Shown here piece by piece: positions 33,073 to 41,609 of a stretch of DNA of 64,000 bases. The first letter of the stretch is position 1; the number at the start of each line of letters is the position of its first letter. The position numbers and the translations under genes were made by a program. Under the pieces are notes generated by a model, which saw only the letters and a list, made by a program, of their open reading frames with translations, had not been told where the DNA came from and made no database searches. Origin of the DNA: SIG437 sp045576235 (GTDB lineage: Bacteria > Bacillota > Clostridia > UBA1381 > UBA9506); assembly GCA_045576235.1 (NCBI GenBank), contig JAZNGA010000006.1, forward strand, positions 16,883 through 80,882, given 5' to 3'.

Positions 33073-33993
33073 ATGAAAAATCAGAAGCTTAAAGGAAATA
33101 TGATATTGCTTTTAACATCAGTAATCTGGGGCATTTCTTTCATTTCACAGAGCAAGGGCGTCGAGAAGATTTCTCCCCTTGCATTTAACGGAATAAGAAG
33201 CGTTTTGGGCGGAGTTGTTCTGCTCCCCGTGATTTTCTTTCTTGATTTCCGCAAAAAACGAAAAGGCATTTCCATATATAAATTTGATAAAACTCTTTTA
33301 AAAGCCGGTATAATCTGCGGAACGCTCCTGTGCATCGCAAGCACGCTTCAGACTATGGGAATGATTTACACAAGTCCGGGAAAATCAGGCTTCATCACCG
33401 CGCTTTACATGGTGATAATCCCAATAATTTCTCTTTTTATGGGCAAAAAGCCACGACCTGCCATACTCGTCTCTGTTTTAATTGCGGTTTTGGGGCTATA
33501 TTTAATGTGCATAGACGAAAGCCTTTCAATCAACATAGGTGATGTTTTAACATTTATCTGCGCTTTCGTTTTTGCTTTTCACATTCTTGCTATTGACAAA
33601 TATTCACCAAAGGTTGACGGTGTCAAGCTTGCCGCGACACAGTTTTTTGTCTGCGGATTTATAAATCTTATTCTTATGTTCATGACAGAAAAACCTGAAA
33701 TTATGCCTATATTAAGCTGCTGGGCATCCATTGGCTATTCAGGCATAATGTCGTGCGGCGTTGCCTACACTCTGCAGATTGTCGGCCAGAAATACACAGA
33801 CCCGACCTCTGCATCAATTCTCATGAGCTTAGAATCGGTTTTTGCAACGCTTTCTACTGTAATCCTCGTTGCTTTTGGCTGGAATCTGACAGGCGGAGCG
33901 CTCGATGTGCGTGAAATTTTCGGTTGCGTGCTTATGTTTGCAGCAATCATTTTAGTTCAGCTTCCCGAAAAACAGAAAAAAAGCGCCGCTTAA
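33073..33993 (+). CDS. DMT superfamily transporter (EamA family)
   Basis: This 306-residue membrane protein has ten predicted helices as two EamA repeats. The first repeat shows MILLLTSVIWGISFISQSKG and PLAFNGIRSVLGG. The second ends with TDPTSASILMSLESVFATLS, a common EamA signature. Members export amino acids or metabolites. The substrate is not predictable. GAGGTATTT precedes the ATG at 33073. It appears monocistronic. Confidence 0.88.
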   Translation: MKNQKLKGNMILLLTSVIWGISFISQSKGVEKISPLAFNGIRSVLGGVVLLPVIFFLDFRKKRKGISIYKFDKTLLKAGIICGTLLCIASTLQTMGMIYTSPGKSGFITALYMVIIPIISLFMGKKPRPAILVSVLIAVLGLYLMCIDESLSINIGDVLTFICAFVFAFHILAIDKYSPKVDGVKLAATQFFVCGFINLILMFMTEKPEIMPILSCWASIGYSGIMSCGVAYTLQIVGQKYTDPTSASILMSLESVFATLSTVILVAFGWNLTGGALDVREIFGCVLMFAAIILVQLPEKQKKSAA

Positions 33994-34026
33994 ATTTAAC
34001 AAATGCGCAAATTATGTCGAAAAAAC

Positions 34027-34055
34027 TTGACAACCTTCCGTCGCTATGTTAACAT
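34027..34055 (+). promoter_or_regulatory. Candidate promoter of the nhaC leader
   Basis: TTGACA (34027-34032), a 17-bp spacer, then TAACAT (34050-34055), a weaker -10. It gives a leader of about 150 nt before the nhaC ATG. Confidence 0.5.
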
Positions 34056-34134
34056 AAAGTAAATAAATTATGAACTCTGTTCATATATAACGCTTTATGT
34101 CACATATTGCATAGCGCTATCAATTTATCAAACA

Positions 34135-34168
34135 GCATGAGAGCGTTTAAATGCTTTCGTGCTTTTTT
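34135..34168 (+). terminator. Terminator inside the nhaC leader
   Basis: Stem GCATGAGAGC (34135-34144) / GCTTTCGTGC (34153-34162) with an 8-nt loop, followed by six T residues. It is 42 bp upstream of the nhaC start and 140 bp after the previous gene. An attenuator role is possible. Confidence 0.65.
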
Positions 34169-34209
34169 AATGCGTTTTTAAAATTTTTACATATTGCAAG
34201 GAGGTTTCT

Positions 34210-35820
34210 ATGAAAAAAAGCATAATTGGAAAGACGATTGCGATTATCTGCATAATCGCGATTGTAATCGCAGGTGCAATTTTTGTAAAAGCTGAAGGCG
34301 GAGATGTTTCTTCAAGCAACTATTACGCTACAATTTTAGCGCTTTTGCCGCCGCTTGTTGCTATTGCCCTTGCTCTCATCACAAAAGAGGTTTATTCCTC
34401 ACTGTTTATAGGTATTCTGCTTGGCGGATTTCTCGCTGCAAACTGGAATCCTGTAGGCGCTATTGACTATCTCTTAAACGACGGTCTTATCTCGGCTGTG
34501 TCGGGAACAGCAGGAATTTTCATCTTCCTCGTTATTCTCGGTGCTATCGTTGCCCTCGTTAACAAAGCAGGTGGCTCTGCAGCTTTCGGTCGCTGGGCAG
34601 AGACTCACATCAAGTCACGAGTTGGCGCAACTATCGCAACATTTATTTTAGGCGTTTTAATCTTCATCGATGACTATTTCAACTGCCTGACTGTCGGAAG
34701 CGTTATGCGCCCCGTCACAGACAGACACAAGATTTCGCGTGCTAAGCTTGCATTCATCATTGATGCAACGGCAGCGCCTATTTGCATGATTGCTCCCGTT
34801 TCATCATGGGCAGCTGCAGTTTCCGAATTCACAAAAGGAACAGGCTATTCCGGAATTGAACTTTTCATAAGAGCAATCCCTTATAACTTCTATTCACTTT
34901 TAACTCTTGTTTTTGTTGTCGCAATCGCACTGATGAAATTTGATTACGGCCCGATGAAGCTCCACGAGTTTAATGCAATGAACAACGGCGACCTCTTCAC
35001 AAGCGGAAAAGATGACATTGCAGAAGCTGAAAGCACAGAAGCTAATCCTAAAGGCAGAGTTATCGATCTCATCTTCCCTGTTCTCGTTTTAGTTCTTTTC
35101 TGCGTGCTTGGTCTTTTATATGTTGGCGGCTTCTTCGCAGGAGACGACTTCATCACAGCATTCGGTAACACAGATGCGACAGTTGGTCTTCCGTGGGGTG
35201 CTTTAATCGCTCTCGTAATCACTATCGCATATCTCATTTTAAGAAAAATTGTTTCATTCAAAGAAGCAATGGAATGTATTCCAAAGGGCTTTATTGCAAT
35301 GGTTCCTGCAATTCTCATTTTAACATTTGCAACAGCGCTCAAAAACTTAACAGGCATTTTAGGCGCAACAGAATTTGTTGATGCAGTTATGAACTCAGCA
35401 GCGGCAGGCTTTGCAAACTTCCTGCCTGCAATCATCTTCTTGGTTGCTTGCGTTCTCGCTTTTGCAACAGGAACATCATGGGGAACATTCGGCATCCTTA
35501 TCCCGATTGTTGCATCAATCTTTGAACCTAGCAGCGAGCTCTTAATTATCGGTATGTCAGCTTGTCTTGCAGGTGCTGTTTGCGGTGACCACTGCTCACC
35601 TATTTCAGACACAACAATTATGTCATCTGCAGGTGCACAGTGCAACCACTTAAACCATGTTTCAACACAGCTTCCATACGCAATCACGGTTGCAGCTGTT
35701 TCATTCATTGTTTATCTGCTTGCAGCATTCATTCAGAACGCATTCGTTCTTCTTCCCGTTGGAATTATCCTGATGCTTGCAGTTCTCTTTGCAATTAAAT
35801 ATGCAACAAAAAATAAATAA
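34210..35820 (+). CDS. Na+/H+ antiporter NhaC family protein
   Basis: This 536-residue membrane protein has an N-terminal signal-anchor-like helix and about 12 further hydrophobic segments. It has the motifs LIFIDDYFNCLTVGSVMRPV and ISRAKLAFIIDATAAPICMI, and later GTSWGTFGILIPI and GDHCSPISDTTIMSSAGAQC. All are typical of the NhaC/COG1757 group. It probably exchanges Na+ for H+, although some relatives carry amino or organic acids. AAGGAGG lies before the ATG. A leader with a terminator precedes it and a strong terminator follows. Confidence 0.87.
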   Translation: MKKSIIGKTIAIICIIAIVIAGAIFVKAEGGDVSSSNYYATILALLPPLVAIALALITKEVYSSLFIGILLGGFLAANWNPVGAIDYLLNDGLISAVSGTAGIFIFLVILGAIVALVNKAGGSAAFGRWAETHIKSRVGATIATFILGVLIFIDDYFNCLTVGSVMRPVTDRHKISRAKLAFIIDATAAPICMIAPVSSWAAAVSEFTKGTGYSGIELFIRAIPYNFYSLLTLVFVVAIALMKFDYGPMKLHEFNAMNNGDLFTSGKDDIAEAESTEANPKGRVIDLIFPVLVLVLFCVLGLLYVGGFFAGDDFITAFGNTDATVGLPWGALIALVITIAYLILRKIVSFKEAMECIPKGFIAMVPAILILTFATALKNLTGILGATEFVDAVMNSAAAGFANFLPAIIFLVACVLAFATGTSWGTFGILIPIVASIFEPSSELLIIGMSACLAGAVCGDHCSPISDTTIMSSAGAQCNHLNHVSTQLPYAITVAAVSFIVYLLAAFIQNAFVLLPVGIILMLAVLFAIKYATKNK

Positions 35821-35926
35821 GATTATAGGCTGTAGCAAAATGCGCACCACACACAAGGCAAAAGAAATGCCTTGATAAGCCATATGATTTCATATGAAAA
35901 GCTAAAAAAGTGTTAATATCAAGGAA

Positions 35927-35957
35927 GGAATTCGTCAAATGACGAATTCCTTTTTTT
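35927..35957 (+). terminator. Terminator downstream of nhaC
   Basis: Perfect 10-bp stem GGAATTCGTC / GACGAATTCC with a 4-nt loop, then seven T residues. Confidence 0.85.
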
Positions 35958-35976
35958 ATTAAATGCCTTGTGTTTC

Positions 35977-36043
35977 GAACAAACTTCACCTCTCGCTGTG
36001 CAAAAGCACAGCTTCGGGTAACCCCTACGGGTTCAGTTTGTCC
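35977..36043. repeat. Cloverleaf-like palindromic intergenic element
   Basis: An outer stem GAACAAACT / AGTTTGTCC encloses two hairpins, GCTGTGC-AAAA-GCACAGC and AACCC-CTAC-GGGTT. The flanks also contain TGCCTTGTGT (35964-35973), complementary to ACACAAGGCA near 35854. It has the look of a non-coding repeat element of 67 bp or more. No coding function is visible in the 35821-36070 interval. Confidence 0.6.
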
Positions 36044-36070
36044 AATCTGCGCTATTTTCCGTCCAGCCAA

Positions 36071-36117
36071 AAGGGACTGTAGCAAAATAAATCTATTTTG
36101 CTACAGTCCCTTTTTTT
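36071..36117. terminator. Long-stem bidirectional terminator overlapping the end of dus
   Basis: A 19-bp perfect stem AAGGGACTGTAGCAAAATA / TATTTTGCTACAGTCCCTT with a very short loop, then T7 on the plus strand and T4 on the minus strand. The 3' arm encodes the last codons and TAG stop of the dus gene. Confidence 0.75.
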
Positions 36118-37034
36118 ATTTCCGGAAGTAACTTAATTGCCGCCATAAACTCATCAACTGTGTTTGCTTTCTTTATCGCCTTTGCAATTTTCTTTTCATC
36201 AGGGAAATTTCCCATCATTATCGCCCACAATTCCTTCATCTTATGCATCGTGAAAACATCAGAGCGAAGAGTTTGTCTATAGTTTTCGATAAGTCTTTCG
36301 CTAAACAGAACGAGTTCCTCTGTTTTCAAGACTTCCCCGCCTCTTATCTCGCGGAATATGGCAGGATTTCTGGCTGCACCTCTTCCTATCATGACGCTGT
36401 CTAGACTGTTAAAACCTTTCTCTATTCTGCAAAAGTCCTCTTTCGAAAAAATGTTGCCATTATAGCAGATTTTATTTTTGCTGACTAAATATGCTCTTTT
36501 AAACGCCTCCATATCAGGCTCACCCTTGTAGAAATCTTCTCTTGCTCTCGGATGAATGACAAGAAGCGAAATGGAATATTTATTATAAATTTCCATCAAC
36601 GCGTCAAGCTCATCTGCGCTGTGAAATCCCGCTCTTGTTTTTATTGAAATGTCAATGTCGCATTTTTCAAAAATCTGATATAAAAATTCGTCCAAAGCTA
36701 TTGGCTCAGCAAGAAAACCCGCGCCTTTTGCCTTTTTGACAACTGTCGGATAGGGACAACCTAAATTCAAGTTTATTTCACTAAAGCCTTCCGCTTTAAT
36801 TTTTTTTGCAAATTTTAAAAAAGCTTCCGAATCTTTAGTCAGCACCTGAACGGTCACCTTTGCTATGTTATTTTCAGAAACGACATCCTTTAAGCCCTTT
36901 TTGTTGATTTTTTCATTGTCACTCGGCGTTATAAAGGGCGCATAATAGCCATCGCTAAAACCAAACATCTCCGCGTGAGTGTTTCTATATATGTAGTTTG
37001 TTATGCCTTCCATCGGCGCAAAATATAGTTTCAT
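36093..37034 (-). CDS. tRNA-dihydrouridine synthase
   Basis: This 313-residue FMN-dependent enzyme reduces uridines in tRNA D-loops. It begins MKLYFAPMEGITNYIYRNTH. It has the FMN/TIM-barrel motif INLNLGCPYPTVVKKAKGAG, with the catalytic Cys in GCP, then ISIKTRAGF, CYNGNIF and VMIGRGAARNP. The ATG at 37034 has AGGAGGTTTATT; the longer frame is leader sequence. The last residues (KKGTVAK) and the TAG stop are encoded by a terminator hairpin, so the natural C-terminus may have been altered. Position specificity (DusA/B/C type) is not clear. Confidence 0.9.
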   Translation of the reverse strand: MKLYFAPMEGITNYIYRNTHAEMFGFSDGYYAPFITPSDNEKINKKGLKDVVSENNIAKVTVQVLTKDSEAFLKFAKKIKAEGFSEINLNLGCPYPTVVKKAKGAGFLAEPIALDEFLYQIFEKCDIDISIKTRAGFHSADELDALMEIYNKYSISLLVIHPRAREDFYKGEPDMEAFKRAYLVSKNKICYNGNIFSKEDFCRIEKGFNSLDSVMIGRGAARNPAIFREIRGGEVLKTEELVLFSERLIENYRQTLRSDVFTMHKMKELWAIMMGNFPDEKKIAKAIKKANTVDEFMAAIKLLPEIKKGTVAK

Positions 37035-37154
37035 AATAAACCTCCTGTTGAATTTATTATAGCAACAATCAAGAAATTCTGCAACTGTAAATTGCCCTTT
37101 TCGGCGTTTCTGCAAATTGGTTAAAAAATTTTTTATTTTTCTCACCAAAACCTC

Positions 37155-37183
37155 TTGACACAAACCAAATAACACTATATAAT
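37155..37183 (+). promoter_or_regulatory. Promoter of nrdDG
   Basis: TTGACA (37155-37160), a 17-bp spacer, then TATAAT (37178-37183). A candidate NrdR box covers the -10. Confidence 0.8.
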
Positions 37184-37187
37184 GTTT
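37172..37187. promoter_or_regulatory. NrdR box 1 (candidate)
   Basis: ACACTATATAATGTTT matches the NrdR consensus ACACWATATATWGTGT at 14 of 16 positions and overlaps the -10 element. NrdR represses ribonucleotide reductase genes when dATP is high. Confidence 0.7.
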
Positions 37188-37202
37188 ATACTATCGTTTT
37201 AA

Positions 37203-37218
37203 ATACAATATCTTGTGC
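37203..37218. promoter_or_regulatory. NrdR box 2 (candidate)
   Basis: ATACAATATCTTGTGC matches the same consensus at 13 of 16 positions. Its start is 31 bp from that of box 1, the typical spacing of paired NrdR boxes on one helix face. Confidence 0.65.
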
Positions 37219-37283
37219 AATTTATTTATATAGCAAAAACAGCTTCAAACTGCACAAAACCTGATAAAAAGGAGGAAAACCAA

Positions 37284-39458
37284 ATGAAAATAATCAAGCG
37301 AAACGGCTCTGAGGTGAGCTTTGATGAAAATAAAATTCTCGTTGCCATCACCAAGGCAAACGAAAGCGTTCCTGAAAGTGACAGAATGACAGAGTTGCAG
37401 ATTGCAAGAATCACGGAATCTGTTGTTATTGCGTGCGAAAATTTCGGCAGAGCCCCTTCCGTTGAGGAAATTCAGGACTTAGTTGAGAAAAAAATTATGG
37501 CACACGGGGCTTTTGAGGTCGCAAAAAGCTACATCACCTATAGATACACCCGTTCTCTTATAAGAAAAAGCAACACAACTGATAACAAAATTTTGTCTTT
37601 GATAGAGTGCAACAACGAAGAAGCAAAACAGGAAAACTCCAACAAAAATCCCGTCGTTAACTCAACTCAAAGAGACTATATGGCTGGCGAGGTGTCTAAA
37701 GACATAACAAACAGAATCCTGCTCCCGCCTGACATTGTTGAGGCGCACGAGGAAGGTCTTATTCATTTCCACGATTCAGATTATTTTGCTCAGCATATGC
37801 ATAACTGCGACCTTGTTAATCTGGAGGATATGCTCCAGAACGGAACCGTCATCACGGGCACGCTCATAGAAAAGCCTCACAGCTTTTCAACAGCTTGCAA
37901 CATAGCAACGCAGATTATTGCTCAGGTTGCCTCCAATCAATATGGCGGACAGTCCATTTCGCTCACTCATTTAGCGCCTTTTGTCGAAATATCAAGGCAA
38001 AAAATATTGAAATCTGTGAAAGCCGAACTGGAAGAGCTTGAAATCGACGCAAGCGAAGAAGCAATAAAGTCGATGACGGAAAAGAGACTGCGTGAGGAAA
38101 TCAAAAAAGGTGTTCAGACCATTCAGTATCAGGTTGTGACATTGCTGACAACAAACGGACAGGCTCCCTTTGTCACTGTGTTTATGTATCTCGGCGAAGC
38201 AAAAAACGAGCAGGAAAGAAGCGACCTTGCCCTCATCATCGAGGAAGTTTTAATTCAGCGTCACAAAGGCGTTAAAAACGAAAAGGGTGTTTGGGTGACT
38301 CCTGCTTTCCCGAAGCTTATCTATGTTCTTGAAGAAGACAATATCCACAAAAACTCAAAATATTATTATCTGACAGAGCTTGCCGCTAAATGCACAGCTA
38401 AACGCATGGTCCCTGACTACATTTCGGAAAAGAAGATGCTTGAACTGAAGGTTGACAAAAACGGAGATGGTCATTGCTACACCTGCATGGGTTGCAGAAG
38501 CTTTTTAACTCCATATGTTGACGAAAACGGAAAGCCAAAATATTACGGAAGATTTAATCAGGGTGTTGTCACAATCAACCTAGTTGACATTGCTCTTTCA
38601 TCAGGCGGAAACACGGAGAAATTCTGGAAGATTTTTGACGAACGCTTAGAGCTTTGCTACAGAGCGCTTATGTGTCGTCACGAGAGATTAAAAGGCACGG
38701 TGACAGATGCCGCTCCGATTCTTTGGCAACACGGAGCCTTAGCAAGACTTAAAAAAGGCGAAACGATTGATAAGCTCCTCTATGGAGGCTATTCAACAAT
38801 TTCCCTCGGCTATGCAGGTCTTTATGAATGTGTTAAATTCATGACGGGCAAAAGCCACACAGACCCGACAGCCACTCCATTTGCGCTCGATGTGATGAAC
38901 AAAATGAACGAAGCCTGCAGAGGCTGGAAAGCAAAACACAACATTGACTTCAGCCTTTACGGAACTCCGCTTGAATCAACAACATATAAATTTGCAAAAT
39001 GTCTCCAGAAGAGATTTGGTGTGATAAAAGGCGTGACAGATAAGGGCTACATTACAAACAGTTACCATGTCCATGTGACAGAGGACATCAACGCATTTGA
39101 CAAGCTCCGCTTTGAAGCCCAGTTTCAGCATCTTTCTCCGGGTGGCGCTATAAGCTATGTTGAAGTTCCCAATATGCAGGATAACATAGAAGCTGTTTTA
39201 GAGGTTATGAAATTCATCTATGACCACATTATTTATGCGGAGCTCAACACCAAAAGCGACTACTGTCAGGAATGTGGCTATGAGGGTGAAATCGAGATTG
39301 CAGAAGATGACGGAAAGCTCATCTGGAAATGCCCCAATTGCGGAAACGATGATCAGGACAAGATGAATGTCGCACGACGCACCTGCGGCTACATCGGAAC
39401 GCAGTTCTGGAATCAGGGCAGAACTCAGGAAATCAAAGAAAGGGTGCTCCATCTTTAA
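37284..39458 (+). CDS. nrdD: Anaerobic ribonucleoside-triphosphate reductase NrdD
   Basis: This 724-residue class III glycyl-radical reductase makes dNTPs without oxygen. An N-terminal ATP-cone (MKIIKRNGSEVSFDENKILV, residues 1-90) senses ATP/dATP. The barrel includes IHFHDSDYF and HNCDLVNLEDML. Near the C-terminus CQECG and CPNCG bind zinc. The glycyl radical loop is RRTCGYIGTQFW. The ATG at 37284 has AAGGAGG; the frame start at 37215 is not supported. It forms an operon with nrdG. Confidence 0.97.
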   Translation: MKIIKRNGSEVSFDENKILVAITKANESVPESDRMTELQIARITESVVIACENFGRAPSVEEIQDLVEKKIMAHGAFEVAKSYITYRYTRSLIRKSNTTDNKILSLIECNNEEAKQENSNKNPVVNSTQRDYMAGEVSKDITNRILLPPDIVEAHEEGLIHFHDSDYFAQHMHNCDLVNLEDMLQNGTVITGTLIEKPHSFSTACNIATQIIAQVASNQYGGQSISLTHLAPFVEISRQKILKSVKAELEELEIDASEEAIKSMTEKRLREEIKKGVQTIQYQVVTLLTTNGQAPFVTVFMYLGEAKNEQERSDLALIIEEVLIQRHKGVKNEKGVWVTPAFPKLIYVLEEDNIHKNSKYYYLTELAAKCTAKRMVPDYISEKKMLELKVDKNGDGHCYTCMGCRSFLTPYVDENGKPKYYGRFNQGVVTINLVDIALSSGGNTEKFWKIFDERLELCYRALMCRHERLKGTVTDAAPILWQHGALARLKKGETIDKLLYGGYSTISLGYAGLYECVKFMTGKSHTDPTATPFALDVMNKMNEACRGWKAKHNIDFSLYGTPLESTTYKFAKCLQKRFGVIKGVTDKGYITNSYHVHVTEDINAFDKLRFEAQFQHLSPGGAISYVEVPNMQDNIEAVLEVMKFIYDHIIYAELNTKSDYCQECGYEGEIEIAEDDGKLIWKCPNCGNDDQDKMNVARRTCGYIGTQFWNQGRTQEIKERVLHL

Positions 39459-39459
39459 T

Positions 39460-39981
39460 ATGTATTACGGCCAGATAAAAAATTGCGACATAGCCAATGG
39501 AGAAGGCGTCAGGGTGAGTCTTTTCGTTTCAGGCTGCAGAAACAGATGTGAAGGTTGTTTTCAGCCTGAGACATGGGATTTTTCATATGGCAAACCATTT
39601 GACGAAGAAGCTGAAGCCGAAATTATTGAATTGCTTAAAATGAGCTACATAAAAGGTCTGACAATTCTCGGTGGCGAACCGTTTGAGCCTGAAAACCAAC
39701 GCGCCCTTGTTCCATTTGTTGAAAAGGTGAAATCCCTTTTTCATGATAAAGACATATGGATTTTTTCAGGCTACACCTTTGAAGAGCTTTCATCCGGCAC
39801 TTCGCACCCAAGATGCGAGGTGACCGATAAGCTGCTTTTTCTGACAGATGTTTTAGTTGACGGAAGATTTGTTCTGTCTCAAAAGGACATTTCGCTGAAA
39901 TTCCGAGGCTCTAAAAACCAAAGAATTTTAGATGTTTACGAAAGCCTTAAACAAAAAAAGCCTGTTTTGTTCTATAAATAA
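39460..39981 (+). CDS. nrdG: Anaerobic ribonucleotide reductase activating protein NrdG
   Basis: This 173-residue radical SAM enzyme installs the glycyl radical on NrdD. The cluster motif CRNRCEGCF (CxxxCxxC) lies at about residues 27-35, and LGGEPFEP is the SAM-binding GGE motif. It starts one base after the nrdD stop, so it is translationally coupled. The long frame that begins inside nrdD is not used. Confidence 0.95.
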   Translation: MYYGQIKNCDIANGEGVRVSLFVSGCRNRCEGCFQPETWDFSYGKPFDEEAEAEIIELLKMSYIKGLTILGGEPFEPENQRALVPFVEKVKSLFHDKDIWIFSGYTFEELSSGTSHPRCEVTDKLLFLTDVLVDGRFVLSQKDISLKFRGSKNQRILDVYESLKQKKPVLFYK

Positions 39982-39987
39982 AATAAA

Positions 39988-40027
39988 AAAAGGAGCTGCA
40001 CCGGTCTGTTCCGGCTGCGGCTCCTTT
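39988..40027. terminator. Terminator between nrdG and the convergent C_GCAxxG gene
   Basis: GC-rich stem GGAGC...CCGG / CCGG...GCTCC with T4 after it on the plus strand and a U-run on the minus strand. It can serve both genes. Confidence 0.75.
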
Positions 40028-40049
40028 TGTGCGCAAACACTTTTTAATT

Positions 40050-40442
40050 TTAATCTAAAAGCAACTTTTCAATAATCTCCACAGCATCTTCAACGCAACC
40101 GTCACACGACCTGATTTCTTCTCCTTTTAATCTGCCGCATATTACGGTGCCGTTTTTCTTTTCAAATTCCTCAATCATTTTGCGCGCTAAAGCATAGCTT
40201 TCCGCTTTGTTCGTTTCGGGCAGAGCATCTGTTCCCATGCTGTTTTTAAGCCCCGCTAAACACACCATGGCGCTGACTGCGCCGCAAACACCGCCAATTC
40301 CCATTCCGCCGCCAAAGGCTTCCGATGCTTTAAAAAGCGCATCTTCTGAAAGCTCTGTGATGTCTGCAAACTCACAAATAACTGCCTGTGCGCAATTATA
40401 TCCGTTCTTATATTTTTTTACTGCTGATTCAGCTCTTTCCAT
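40050..40442 (-). CDS. C_GCAxxG_C_C family redox protein
   Basis: This 130-residue protein has the family pattern. NCAQAV starts it near residue 16, then AFGGGMGIGGVCGAVSAM with the central CG, and CDGCVEDAVEIIEKLL at the end. The conserved cysteines are thought to bind metal or take part in redox chemistry, but no activity is firmly assigned. It is the last gene of a long minus-strand series and lies 12 bp after the NUDIX gene. Confidence 0.85.
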   Translation of the reverse strand: MERAESAVKKYKNGYNCAQAVICEFADITELSEDALFKASEAFGGGMGIGGVCGAVSAMVCLAGLKNSMGTDALPETNKAESYALARKMIEEFEKKNGTVICGRLKGEEIRSCDGCVEDAVEIIEKLLLD

Positions 40443-40454
40443 TTTTTTCTCTCC

Positions 40455-40871
40455 TTAAATATTATTTTTTATAAATTCATCTGCGGATTTTAAAACATCT
40501 TTCGCGTTTTGAAACTGCAAAATTTTAATTGCATCATCAAAGCTTAAAAGCCTTGCGCTTTTAATTTCCTTTTCCTGAATGACAATTTCCTGATTTTCAA
40601 ATTCTGCCAGAAAATATGTGACCTTTTTTATAACACCTTTTTTTCTTGGAAGCAGATATTCCTGCTCTTCCTTAAATCCTGAAATGAAGTCAGGCCTTAA
40701 GCCTGTTTCTTCAAAAATCTCACGAACAGCAGTTTCCATTTCAGTTTCGCCATTTTCCATATGTCCTTTAGGAAAACCAAATATGCCTTCGTGCGATTCT
40801 ATAATAAGATATCTCACATCACCAAATTCACGACTGAAAACAACACCGCCACAGGATTTTTCAAATTTCAT
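40455..40871 (-). CDS. NUDIX hydrolase
   Basis: This 138-residue hydrolase cleaves nucleoside diphosphates linked to another moiety. The Nudix box reads GHMENGETEMETAVREIFEETGL, which fits GX5EX7REUXEEXGU; it lies near residues 35-57. The N-terminal KSCGGVVFSREFGDVRYLI resembles Ap4A-hydrolase-like members, so dinucleotide cleavage is a reasonable guess. The ATG at 40871 has GGGGG at the right distance. Confidence 0.88.
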   Translation of the reverse strand: MKFEKSCGGVVFSREFGDVRYLIIESHEGIFGFPKGHMENGETEMETAVREIFEETGLRPDFISGFKEEQEYLLPRKKGVIKKVTYFLAEFENQEIVIQEKEIKSARLLSFDDAIKILQFQNAKDVLKSADEFIKNNI

Positions 40872-40889
40872 AAATAACCCCCACACAAT

Positions 40890-41606
40890 TTATATAACAA
40901 TTCCGCCATTTGGGCTGATTATCTGGCCCGTTAAAAAATCTCCGCCGCTTGAGGCTAAAAATAAGATTGTTTCTGCGATGTCACGCGGAGTTCCTGTTTT
41001 ACCTGTCGGCGTCTCCTCTTTCAGAGCCTCAATGTCCTCTTCGGAAAGCGACGCACACATATCTGTCATAACAACTCCGGGAGCAACAGCGTTAACTGTG
41101 ATGCCCGAAGGTCCGAGCTCCTTTGCAAGAGCTTTCGTAAAACCAATCACCGCAGCTTTAGATGCAGAATAGTGAACCTCACACGATGCTCCCGCAATTC
41201 CCCAGATTGAAGAAATATTAATTATTTTTCCTCTTTTTTTGTTTATCATATAGGAAAGCGCGGCTTTAGTGCAGTTAAACATTCCTTTGACATTGACAGA
41301 AAACATCTTGTCCCATTCTTCTTCTGTTATGTCGGAAAAGAGCTTTGCCTGCGCAATTCCTGCGTTGTTAACTAAAATGTCAACCCCTGAAAATTCGTTT
41401 TCAATTTGATTAAACATCTCGCAAACATCACTTTGCTTTGAAACATCGGCGCAAATTGCACGAGCGCCGATTTCCTCTGCCAGAGACAAAGCCGCATCTT
41501 TTGACTTGTTGTAATTTATTATGACTCTATATCCGTTTTCGGCAAAAATTCTCGCTGTCTCGGCACCAATCCCGCGTGATGCACCCGTGATTAAAACAGT
41601 TTTCAT
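40890..41606 (-). CDS. SDR family oxidoreductase (FabG-like)
   Basis: This 238-residue short-chain dehydrogenase has the NAD(P) motif TGASRGIGAE (residues 6-15), NNAG, ISSIWG and the catalytic YSASK. The C-terminal GTPRDIAETILFLAS...FLTGQIISPNGG is like 3-oxoacyl-ACP reductase FabG. The catalytic Ser-Tyr-Lys set is complete. No fatty-acid genes are adjacent, so the true substrate is open. It starts 3 bp after the mutS2 stop and runs into the NUDIX gene. Confidence 0.85.
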   Translation of the reverse strand: MKTVLITGASRGIGAETARIFAENGYRVIINYNKSKDAALSLAEEIGARAICADVSKQSDVCEMFNQIENEFSGVDILVNNAGIAQAKLFSDITEEEWDKMFSVNVKGMFNCTKAALSYMINKKRGKIINISSIWGIAGASCEVHYSASKAAVIGFTKALAKELGPSGITVNAVAPGVVMTDMCASLSEEDIEALKEETPTGKTGTPRDIAETILFLASSGGDFLTGQIISPNGGIVI

Positions 41607-41609
41607 AAT

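Noticed and set aside
34944..35708. Minus-strand frame of 254 codons opposite nhaC
   Set aside because: Antisense shadow of a strongly supported membrane protein gene; no start site or family features.
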